A stretch of DNA of 64,000 nucleotides from positions 115,355 through 179,354 of the forward strand of contig SVFF01000005.1 in the NCBI GenBank assembly GCA_015057005.1, written 5' to 3'. How positions within the stretch are numbered: position 1 is the first letter of the stretch; each line of letters opens with the position of its first letter. The stretch is from Lachnospiraceae bacterium (lineage in GTDB: Bacteria; Bacillota; Clostridia; Lachnospirales; Lachnospiraceae). A model generated the notes under the pieces. The model was given only the letters and a program-made list of their open reading frames with translations, was not told where the DNA came from and made no database searches. A program made the position numbers and the translations under genes. Below are positions 17,600 through 24,877 of this stretch, piece by piece.

Positions 17600-17745
17600 G
17601 CCTGCACAGCCTGCACAGACATTCCGCTCGGGCACGCTCGCGCTGCGTAAAATACGTAGCAGCACTAAGCTCGAAAATACCTCGCTAAGTGCTGACGTAT
17701 TTTAAGTGCCCATCATTGGAATATCTGTACATTATGTGCTGAGTA
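17600..17745. repeat. Imperfect palindromic element of the same kind as at 9.8 kb
   Basis: The inner arms AAAATACGTAGCAGCACTAA and its partner TTAGTGCTGACGTATTTT (read as complement) close on the core CTCGAAAATACCTCG. Outer arms pair ACAGACATTCC with GGAATATCTGT. ACTAAGCTCG and CTCGCTAAGTGC are shared with the 9821-10042 element. It occupies the argR to recN gap. No terminator-like T run follows, and no coding frame is convincing. Confidence 0.65.
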
Positions 17746-17848
17746 ATGAAAACAGCGGGCAATATGAGTGAGTTGTAAAAGAGTGCAGGGTATGGGGAAG
17801 AAGCTCTGCAGATTATGTATCGGAGAAGGGTACATAAGGAGAGAGAGT

Positions 17849-19549
17849 ATGTTACAAAGTTTACATGTGAAAAATCTGGCTTTAATCCAAGAGACAGAGG
17901 TGGAATTCGGCGAGGGCCTCAATATCCTGACCGGTGAGACCGGTGCAGGAAAATCCCTGCTGTTGGGCTCCATAAATCTGGCTCTGGGCGGCAAGTTTGA
18001 TAAAGACATGCTGCGCAGGGGTGCGGACAGCGCCCTTGTGGAGCTTGTTTTTGTAAGTGAAGATCCCCAAGTGACTGCAAAGATGCAGGAGATGGATCTG
18101 ATCCCGGAAGAGGATGGCGCCATCATTATCAGCCGTAAATTACAGGCCGGCAAGAGCAGCTGCCGGATCAATGGCGAGACGGTGACAGCCAGACAGGTCA
18201 AAGAACTGGCAGAGGTGCTTTTGGATATTCACGGACAGCACGAGCACCAGTCCCTGCTGCACAAGAAAAATCACATGGAGATACTGGATTCCTACTGCGG
18301 TCAGGGAAGTGATTTCCGGGCGGCAGCAGACAAGGTGGCACAGGTTTACGCAGAGTGCCGCCGTTTGCGTCAGACCATAGAGGAAGAGTCTATGGATGAG
18401 ACCACGAAAGCCAGAGAGCAGGCACTGGCAGAGTTTGAATATCAGGAGATTGAGGATGCAAAGCTGATTGTTGGCGAGGACGAGGAACTGGAGCAGCGGT
18501 ACCGCCTGATGTCCAACAGTAAGAAGATTACGGAAAGCCTGGCAGAAAGTTATAGGTACAGCGGCAATGACTCCGATGCCGGTGCGGGCAGCTCCTTAAG
18601 CAGAGCCCTCAGGGCAATGCGCGGTGTGACAGGCTACGACGTGCGTTTAGAGCAGCTGGAGGAACAGTTGTCCCAGGTGGAGAGCCTGCTTGCCGATTAC
18701 AACCGTGATGTGGCTGATTACATGGCGGACTGTGAATTTGTGGAAGAAGATTTCCGCACAGTGGAAGAGCGGTTGAATACCATAAATCATCTGAAGGGAA
18801 AATACGGCAGAACCATAGAAGAAGTACTCGCCTACGGCGGGAGCCGCCGGGAACTTTTGGAAAAACTGTCTGATTACGATACTTATATGCAGGGGCTGAA
18901 GCAGGAACTGGCAGAGAAAGAAGCTGCGCTGCAGGATGCCTGCGCGGTGCTTTCCGGCATACGACAGGAAAATGCACTGGAGCTGTCAGAACGCTTAAGA
19001 GATGCCCTGATCCATTTGAATTTCCTGACAGTGGAATTTGAAATTGCGGTGCGTTCCGGGCAGCCCATTACTGCAAAGGGCAGTGATGAGGTGGAATTTA
19101 TGATCTCCACCAATCCAGGTGAAAGCCTGAAATCTTTGAGCCAGGTAGCCAGCGGTGGTGAACTTTCCCGTATTATGCTGGCCATCAAGACCGTGCTTGC
19201 AGGCAGAGACGCCATCGATACACTGATCTTTGATGAAATTGATGCGGGTATCAGCGGCAGAACTGCTTGGAAGGTTTCTGAGCAGCTGAATGTGGTGGCA
19301 GGACAACACCAGGTAATTTGTATCACCCATCTGCCCCAGATTGCGGCCATGGCGGATACTCATTTTATGATTGAAAAGAGCAGCACCGGAGAATCTACGA
19401 TTACGGACATTTATGCGTTGGAGGAAGAGCAAAGTCTGTCGGAGCTGGCCAGACTGTTGGGCAGCGATGAACTGAGTGAGGCGGCCTTGTCCAATGCCAG
19501 AGAGATGAAAGAGCAGGCAAATCAATATAAAGCAGAAGGGAAACAGTAA
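17849..19549 (+). CDS. recN: DNA repair protein RecN
   Basis: 566 aa from ATG 17849, chosen for the AAGGAGAG ribosome site; longer readings from a GTG at 17768 would add residues outside the family. An SMC-like ATPase for double-strand-break repair: Walker A ETGAGKS near residue 35, the DIHGQHEHQSLL segment, long central coiled coil, the ABC signature SGGELSRIMLA and Walker B LIFDEIDAGISG. It follows argR as in many Firmicutes. Confidence 0.96.
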   Translation: MLQSLHVKNLALIQETEVEFGEGLNILTGETGAGKSLLLGSINLALGGKFDKDMLRRGADSALVELVFVSEDPQVTAKMQEMDLIPEEDGAIIISRKLQAGKSSCRINGETVTARQVKELAEVLLDIHGQHEHQSLLHKKNHMEILDSYCGQGSDFRAAADKVAQVYAECRRLRQTIEEESMDETTKAREQALAEFEYQEIEDAKLIVGEDEELEQRYRLMSNSKKITESLAESYRYSGNDSDAGAGSSLSRALRAMRGVTGYDVRLEQLEEQLSQVESLLADYNRDVADYMADCEFVEEDFRTVEERLNTINHLKGKYGRTIEEVLAYGGSRRELLEKLSDYDTYMQGLKQELAEKEAALQDACAVLSGIRQENALELSERLRDALIHLNFLTVEFEIAVRSGQPITAKGSDEVEFMISTNPGESLKSLSQVASGGELSRIMLAIKTVLAGRDAIDTLIFDEIDAGISGRTAWKVSEQLNVVAGQHQVICITHLPQIAAMADTHFMIEKSSTGESTITDIYALEEEQSLSELARLLGSDELSEAALSNAREMKEQANQYKAEGKQ

Positions 19550-19564
19550 CATTTGGAGAATTTC

Positions 19565-20506
19565 ATGTTCAGCCTGAATGCCATAGCACCCATTTTTGTG
19601 CTGGTGGTAGTGGGCGCAGTTTTGAAAAAAATAAAATTTGCGGATGATTCTTTTTTCTCTGTCTGCGACAAACTATGTTTTCAGATCAGCTTGCCCTGTC
19701 TATTGTTTTTGGATATTGCAGAGGCATCCTTTTCGGATATTAATCCCAGGCTGATGGTATACTGCGGGGCATTTGTACTCTTTATGTTTTTCACATCTGG
19801 TTTTCTGGCACCCCTGTTTTTGAAAAACAATGGGGACAGAGGTGCATTTATACAGGGAGTCTGCCGTTCCAATGCGGCGATCCTGGGAGTGACTGTGGCA
19901 GAGAACCTGTTTGGCCGGGCCGGTTCCGGTGCAACGGCAGCGGTATTGCCGGTGGTCATTGCCCTGTATAATATCTCCACGGTAATCGTACTCAGTATTT
20001 TCGCGCCCCGGGAAAAGAAGCTGACGGGCAAAGGAATGTTAGGAAACATTGTAAAAAATATTGCGAAAAATCCCCTGATCCTGGCAGTGCTGGCAGGACT
20101 TCTTTGGAATATTTCCGGGATTGGCATGCCGCTCAGCATCAGCCGCAGCTTGGACTATCTGGGCAATATGTCTGCGCCCCTGGCCCTTTTAAGTATGGGC
20201 GCGGGATTTTCATTTAAAGCTTTCCGGGCCGACTCAGGAAAAGTTGTGGTGGCTTCTTGTGTAAAAACCATTATTTTCCCGGCATTGGCGGTGACGGGAG
20301 CTGTGCTTCTGGGCTTTACCGGTGTGAGTCTGGGCGTAGTGCTGGTGATCTTTGGCAGCCCTACAGCCGTAGCGAGCTTTGTCATGGCCAAACAGATGGA
20401 CAGTAATTACAGTATGGCCAGAGATATTATCCTGCTGACTACGCTGATGAGTGCTTTTACCATGTTCCTGGAGGTCTTTGTGTTAAGGTCATTTGGTTTG
20501 ATTTGA
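19565..20506 (+). CDS. AEC (auxin efflux carrier) family transporter
   Basis: About 313 aa with roughly ten hydrophobic segments and the family layout of two five-helix halves; motif GVCRSNAAILGV and the C-terminal PTAVASFVMAKQM are typical. Bacterial members export or carry malate, malonate or amino acids; the substrate here is unknown. The start ATG 19565 follows GGAG by six bases, while a TTG at 19553 is the longer option. It begins 15 bp after recN and ends before a terminator. Confidence 0.88.
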   Translation: MFSLNAIAPIFVLVVVGAVLKKIKFADDSFFSVCDKLCFQISLPCLLFLDIAEASFSDINPRLMVYCGAFVLFMFFTSGFLAPLFLKNNGDRGAFIQGVCRSNAAILGVTVAENLFGRAGSGATAAVLPVVIALYNISTVIVLSIFAPREKKLTGKGMLGNIVKNIAKNPLILAVLAGLLWNISGIGMPLSISRSLDYLGNMSAPLALLSMGAGFSFKAFRADSGKVVVASCVKTIIFPALAVTGAVLLGFTGVSLGVVLVIFGSPTAVASFVMAKQMDSNYSMARDIILLTTLMSAFTMFLEVFVLRSFGLI

Positions 20507-20601
20507 TTTTTTTTGGTCTTGCAGCAGACGAGCGTGAATTCTAATTTCGGCAAAGTTTCCCATAAGTAAAAAGTAGATAAGTACACATACTAGAAAAGCA
20601 G

Positions 20602-20636
20602 ATCCTCTCATTTTTACAGATGAGAGGATTTTTGTA
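20602..20636 (+). terminator. Intrinsic terminator after recN and the AEC carrier
   Basis: Perfect 10-bp stem ATCCTCTCAT / ATGAGAGGAT with loop TTTTACAG, followed by TTTTTGT. Confidence 0.9.
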
Positions 20637-20664
20637 TGTGAAAAAACGGTATGGGGGATAAGAC

Positions 20665-22035
20665 ATGAACAGTCAGACTGAAGAAAAAATAAAAGAATGT
20701 CAGGATGTAAAACTGCGGGCGGCAGAAGATACCCGGCGCATCGTTTCAGGATTTCAGGGAAGTGCCGGGAAATATCGTATTTACAAAAAATGTTTGATGA
20801 CAGCACTGATCATCAGCTGTCTTGCATTTGCCGGGGCGGCCTATTATGTTCTGGACAAAAGTATTCCCTCTGTGATTTTTGTACGGGCCAATGAAGAACA
20901 ATCCTTTTCGCTGGGAGTGCCGGCCAGGGCGGAGATTGTCAGCGTAAGTGACAGGGGGGAGAGCAACATTCCCAGAGAGTCAATCTCTATAGACCTGAGC
21001 CGGACGGTGACTATGATGACCGGGGATACCAGTCAGTATCAGATGCAGGTAAAACTTTTCGGTTTTCTGCCTTTTAAACAGGTGGGGATCAGGGTGATCG
21101 AAGAGGAGGAATTGATACCGGTGGGGCAGCCTGTGGGTGTATATGTAAAGACCAAGGGAATCCTGGTAGTAGGTGCAGGGAAATTTGAGGGGGCTGACGG
21201 TCGGGAGCATTCGCCGGCAAAGGACATTCTGAAGTCAGGAGATTATATTTTGAAATTAAACGGTCAGGAGGTAGATGATAAGGATGTTTTTATGAAGGCT
21301 GTGGAGGAAGCAGACCAAAGTCTGCAGCATCTTACCATTGAGAGAGATCACATCCTCATGAATGTGGAAATCCGCGCCGTACAGAACCTTGAGGGGAAAA
21401 ACAAACTGGGAGTCTGGATCAGAGACAATGCCCAAGGCGTAGGAACATTGACATATATTGACGGAGAGGGGGATTTTGGTGCTTTAGGCCATGGAATCAA
21501 TGATGTGGACACCGGTGCCTTGATGGAAATGGGAGATGGCACCCTCTATGAGACCGAGATTATCGCCATCCGCAAAGGATCGAAAGGAGACCCGGGAGAA
21601 ATGACCGGAATGATCGTTTACGGCGATTCCAAAATATTGGGTGACATTCTCCATAATAGGGTATCCGGCATCTATGGCACATGCAATGAAAAGGGAAAGA
21701 AGCTTGCCGGTGCGGTGCCGATTCCCATTGGACTGAAGCAGGAGATTACCAGAGGACCGGCACAGATTCTGTGTACCGTAGAGGGGGAGCCGCGCTACTA
21801 TGATGTGGAGATCACAGATATCCATCTGGATCATGACAATGTCAATCGGGGGATTGAAATGACCGTTACAGATGAGAAATTGCTGGAGGTAACCGGGGGA
21901 ATCATACAGGGGATGAGCGGCAGTCCCATTATTCAGGATGGAAAACTGGTGGGTGCCGTGACTCACGTTTTAGTAAATGACCCCACACGGGGGTACGGAA
22001 TTTTTATTGAGAATATGCTGGAGGCGGCATCATAG
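20665..22035 (+). CDS. spoIVB: SpoIVB peptidase
   Basis: 456 aa. Serine peptidase made in the forespore that crosses to the intermembrane space and triggers processing of pro-sigma-K, so the host is a spore former. One N-terminal membrane segment (about 48-70), a PDZ domain (about 150-235; motif LKSGDYILKLNGQEV), then the S55 peptidase domain with His276 in GALGHGIND and the Ser motif GMSGSPIIQ at 416-423. In most Firmicutes spo0A follows spoIVB, but here it does not: the next genes are a small XRE regulator and a remnant holding a second, diverged copy of this gene's 3' end. Confidence 0.96.
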   Translation: MNSQTEEKIKECQDVKLRAAEDTRRIVSGFQGSAGKYRIYKKCLMTALIISCLAFAGAAYYVLDKSIPSVIFVRANEEQSFSLGVPARAEIVSVSDRGESNIPRESISIDLSRTVTMMTGDTSQYQMQVKLFGFLPFKQVGIRVIEEEELIPVGQPVGVYVKTKGILVVGAGKFEGADGREHSPAKDILKSGDYILKLNGQEVDDKDVFMKAVEEADQSLQHLTIERDHILMNVEIRAVQNLEGKNKLGVWIRDNAQGVGTLTYIDGEGDFGALGHGINDVDTGALMEMGDGTLYETEIIAIRKGSKGDPGEMTGMIVYGDSKILGDILHNRVSGIYGTCNEKGKKLAGAVPIPIGLKQEITRGPAQILCTVEGEPRYYDVEITDIHLDHDNVNRGIEMTVTDEKLLEVTGGIIQGMSGSPIIQDGKLVGAVTHVLVNDPTRGYGIFIENMLEAAS

Positions 22036-22041
22036 AAACTT

Positions 22042-22081
22042 AGGCAGGGGAAGAAATTCTCCTGTCATTTTTCTTTTTCGT
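22042..22081 (+). terminator. Terminator after spoIVB
   Basis: GGCAGGGGAA pairs with TTCTCCTGTC across GAAA (with G-T pairs), followed by ATTTTTCTTTTTC. Confidence 0.75.
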
Positions 22082-22159
22082 GTGCTAAAATGAGAAAAAG
22101 TCGACTCTACTTACGCTAAACTAACGGTCGAGAGAGGTAATCTTTAGGTCGGTTGAGTA

Positions 22160-22194
22160 TTTTTACGGTTGGTGATACAGTAAAACCGTAAAAA
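22160..22194. promoter_or_regulatory. Inverted repeat upstream of the XRE regulator
   Basis: Perfect 11-bp arms TTTTTACGGTT and AACCGTAAAAA enclose 13 bases, 26 bases before the regulator start. It could be an operator for that regulator or a leader hairpin; the sequence alone does not decide. Confidence 0.5.
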
Positions 22195-22220
22195 CCAACC
22201 AACGAAAGGAAAATGAAAAT

Positions 22221-22613
22221 ATGAAAAAGACACTTGGAACAATGATTGCAGAACTCAGAAAGCAGCACGGCATGACCCAGCTGGAACTGGCTGAAAAAAT
22301 GGGAGTCACCGACAAGGCCGTATCCAAATGGGAGCGTGACCTTTCCTGTCCGGATATCAACTCCATTCCGAATTTGGCGGAGATCCTCGGCGTATCCGTC
22401 GAAGATTTGATGCAGGTCAAGAAAGAGGCAGAGGCACCTGTCAGCAAGGTGGCTGAAATCATGGAGATTGCACCAAAGGCGGTTGCCATGGCTATGGGCA
22501 TTGCTGTGACGGTTCTTACAATCCTTAGTGCACTGGATGTGAAATCCGGTATGATCATGCTGGGAATCGGTCTTGCCTGCGTGGGTATATCTTTGATGAG
22601 TGGCAAAAAGTAA
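22221..22613 (+). CDS. XRE-type helix-turn-helix protein with C-terminal membrane helices
   Basis: 130 aa. Residues 1-65 form a Cro/C1-type helix-turn-helix (MTQLELAEKMGVTDKAVSKW, then LAEILGVSVEDLM). Residues about 85-127 are hydrophobic and likely form two membrane helices ending in GKK. Such small membrane-tethered HTH proteins are frequent in Clostridia; their targets are mostly unknown. It is flanked by a perfect inverted repeat upstream and a terminator downstream, so it is a one-gene unit wedged between spoIVB and a recombination remnant, consistent with insertion. Confidence 0.85.
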   Translation: MKKTLGTMIAELRKQHGMTQLELAEKMGVTDKAVSKWERDLSCPDINSIPNLAEILGVSVEDLMQVKKEAEAPVSKVAEIMEIAPKAVAMAMGIAVTVLTILSALDVKSGMIMLGIGLACVGISLMSGKK

Positions 22614-22623
22614 ATTACTGCAT

Positions 22624-22658
22624 AGCAGCCATACATCTCCGGTGCATGGCTGTTTTTT
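22624..22658 (+). terminator. Terminator after the XRE regulator
   Basis: AGCCAT and ATGGCT (extendable with mismatches, CAGCCAT/ATGGCTG) over a 13-base loop, followed by six T. Confidence 0.75.
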
Positions 22659-22691
22659 GCCTAAAAATGTTGTCCCTAATGACAATCATCC

Positions 22692-22991
22692 GTGAGCGGC
22701 AGTCCCATTATTCAGGATGGGAAACTGGTGGGTGCCGTGACGCACGTGTTGGTAAATGATCCCACACGGGGGTATGGGATATTTATTTACGATACCATAA
22801 TGAGTGAAGTGAAAGATGGTGACATTATCTTATGTCATGATTTACACGGTACAACAGTAGATGCCATAGAGCGGGTGATTCCGGATCTGATTGCCAAGGG
22901 TTATCAACTTGTTACTGCGTCTGAGTTACTTTCTAATAGTGGTAAAGAAAGCAGCGCAGGAAGTGCGTATAACAAAGGGGCTTCGCATTAA
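22692..22991 (+). pseudogene. Chimeric remnant: spoIVB 3' part joined to a polysaccharide deacetylase 3' part
   Basis: The first 32 codons repeat SpoIVB from [13 protein letters not shown] to RGYGIFI. From about 22788 the frame continues as the C terminus of a NodB-type polysaccharide deacetylase (DGDIILCHD, then [12 protein letters not shown]). The spoIVB part (22692-22787) matches 21913-22008 at roughly 90 percent by eye, with almost all differences at third codon positions. That suggests a copy from a related genome rather than a recent duplication. There is no ribosome site before the GTG, and neither part has its catalytic region, so it is unlikely to work. It marks a recombination junction. 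Confidence 0.75.
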
Positions 22992-23023
22992 AGTTTTTTG
23001 CAAAACGCAACGGGAATTGTAAT

Positions 23024-23683
23024 CTAAAACAACTTAAATTGATTTTTTTCAAATTCCAACAATCCCTCATCCCGCATTTTACAGAGCTCGTTGGACATTG
23101 CACTTCGATCAACAGACAAGAAATCCGCAAGCTGCTGACGGTTAAAAGGAATGGTAAAGCTTGAACTGTTGTGCCGTTTGGCTTCTTCAGATAAATAAGA
23201 TATAAGTTTCGCTCGTGTAGAACGCTTGGACATATGGCCGAGCTTTTGCACGAGTTTTCTGTTTTTCTCAGAGATGGCAAAAAACATATTCTGCACAACT
23301 ATAGCGTGAAAACGGCAAGCAGAAGAACAGGTCGTGATGATACGCTTTACATCAAAGAAAATAACGGCGCTGTCAACTACTGCGACAACATCATTCAGCA
23401 GTGCGCCGCTTTCGGGAGCAACGTAGGCTTCTCCAAACATCTCACCGACAGCGATTTGACCAAGGATACTGCGGTTACCCCAATAATCATCCTTTTGGAC
23501 ATGAAGGTTGCCATCTACCAAAATGGTGATGTCTCTGAGATGCTCACCCTGACGGAGTACATATTCCCCCTTTTTATAGGTACATAGCCTTGCGCCAAGG
23601 CAAGAAAGCATAGAGGTGATTTCTTCTGCGCTGACTCCGGCAAATAATTGTGTCCTTTTTAAGACTGAAATATAATTTTGCAT
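23024..23683 (-). CDS. Crp/Fnr family transcriptional regulator
   Basis: 219 aa. The N-terminal cyclic-nucleotide-binding-like domain (about 10-125) has GEYVLRQGEHLRDITILVDG and GEMFGEAY, but no Cys cluster of the Fnr type is apparent. The C-terminal helix-turn-helix (about 165-205) has RQQLADFLSVDRSAMSNEL. The related class in Clostridia often regulates redox or nitrosative-stress genes such as hcp. It is transcribed away from a ferredoxin-like gene whose start lies 87 bp off, so it probably controls that gene from the shared interval. AGAGGGGT lies before its start. Confidence 0.9.
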   Translation of the reverse strand: MQNYISVLKRTQLFAGVSAEEITSMLSCLGARLCTYKKGEYVLRQGEHLRDITILVDGNLHVQKDDYWGNRSILGQIAVGEMFGEAYVAPESGALLNDVVAVVDSAVIFFDVKRIITTCSSACRFHAIVVQNMFFAISEKNRKLVQKLGHMSKRSTRAKLISYLSEEAKRHNSSSFTIPFNRQQLADFLSVDRSAMSNELCKMRDEGLLEFEKNQFKLF

Positions 23684-23770
23684 AAGACCCCTCTTTCTGT
23701 TATAAAAACAACAGAATCGTTTTAAAAATTATATTACAATAAGGTTGCAAAATCAAGAGAGGAGAATTAT

Positions 23771-24463
23771 ATGATTAGAAAAATCATCAAGATTAATGAA
23801 GAAAAATGTAACGGCTGTGGAGCTTGTGCTTCCGCCTGCCATGAAGGTGCCATTGAAATGATAAACGGCAGGGCAAAGCTTGTCCGTGAGGACTACTGCG
23901 ACGGACTCGGGGATTGCTTGCCTGCGTGTCCGGTAGATGCGATTACTTTTGAAGAAAGAGAAGCTCCCGCCTATGATGAGGCGGCTGTTCTTGAAGCAAA
24001 AGCGAAAAAGGAAGCAGCCTTGCCCTGCGGATGTCCGGGAACACAGTCTAAAGCGATCAACAGAGAAAGATGTGATTATGATGGTTCTGCTGCACCGATT
24101 AAAAGTATGCTTTCACAGTGGCCTGTACAGATAAAGCTGGTTCCTGTAAACGCGCCTTATTTTGATGGAGCAAACCTTTTGGTTGCGGCGGATTGTACAG
24201 CCTATGCTTACGGTAACTTCCATAACGAGTTTATTCGCAATCGCATCACTCTCATTGGCTGCCCGAAGCTTGATGATATCGATTATACCGATAAGCTGAC
24301 CGCTATCATAGCAAACAACAATATTAAGAGTGTAACCGTTGTACGTATGGAGGTGCCTTGCTGTGGCGGTATTGAATATGCCGTTAAGCAGGCTTTGCAA
24401 ACAAGCGGTAAATTTATCCCGTGGAGAGTTGTTACCATCTCTACCGACGGCAAAGTATTTTAA
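23771..24463 (+). CDS. 4Fe-4S ferredoxin-type protein
   Basis: 230 aa. Two N-terminal cluster motifs: Cys13, 16, 19 and 23 (CNGCGACASAC), and Cys43, 49 and 53 with the unusual spacing CDGLGDCLPACP. The C-terminal 130 residues contain further conserved-looking Cys (GCPGTQ, TLIGCPKLDD, EVPCCGG) and may form a second redox or substrate site. Proteins of this form accompany Crp/Fnr genes in anaerobes and are usually annotated only as 4Fe-4S binding; the reaction is unknown. GAGAGGAG lies before the ATG. Confidence 0.85.
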   Translation: MIRKIIKINEEKCNGCGACASACHEGAIEMINGRAKLVREDYCDGLGDCLPACPVDAITFEEREAPAYDEAAVLEAKAKKEAALPCGCPGTQSKAINRERCDYDGSAAPIKSMLSQWPVQIKLVPVNAPYFDGANLLVAADCTAYAYGNFHNEFIRNRITLIGCPKLDDIDYTDKLTAIIANNNIKSVTVVRMEVPCCGGIEYAVKQALQTSGKFIPWRVVTISTDGKVF

Positions 24464-24877
24464 TCATTGGTCGCCGGTAGACGCGAGGTATGTACCTACA
24501 GCCATAATAATAATTGCAATGATAAAAATAGCTGTAGGAAGTTCTTGGAAAATAAGCACAGATAATCCGGCACCAATGAATGGGGACACCGCATAATAGG
24601 TACTTGTTTTGGCAGCTCCCAAATCTCTTTGTGCGTATATATAAAAGTAAATGCTTAATCCATAAGCGATAAATCCAAGAATAAGTGCGAGAATCATGTG
24701 GCCTGGCCGGAAGAAGCGTTCTCCAATAATAAACGAAAGGAGCAGCGAACCAAGTCCTGAACCAAATCCCTTGATAATGACAATTTGTGCCGGGTTTTTC
24801 GAGGAGAGCATGCGGGTACAGTTGTTTTCAAAGCCCCAGCATATACAGGCAAGCAAAACAAACAGGGATCCCCATTG
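24464..24877 (-). pseudogene. Truncated EamA (DMT) transporter, second half only
   Basis: The frame reads as the second EamA repeat (WGSLFVLLACICWGFENN, then KGFGSGLGSLL and five hydrophobic segments). The first repeat of about 140 residues is absent: upstream on this strand, sequence passes straight into the alpha-galactosidase stop codon. The nearest ATG would give 130 aa. A half transporter could in principle dimerise, but the abrupt edge next to an unrelated gene argues for truncation. It marks the right border of the disturbed region that begins near 22690. Confidence 0.75.

Noticed and set aside
22692..22991. Treating the chimeric frame as a real small gene
   Set aside because: No ribosome site, and each half is a piece of a different larger protein.
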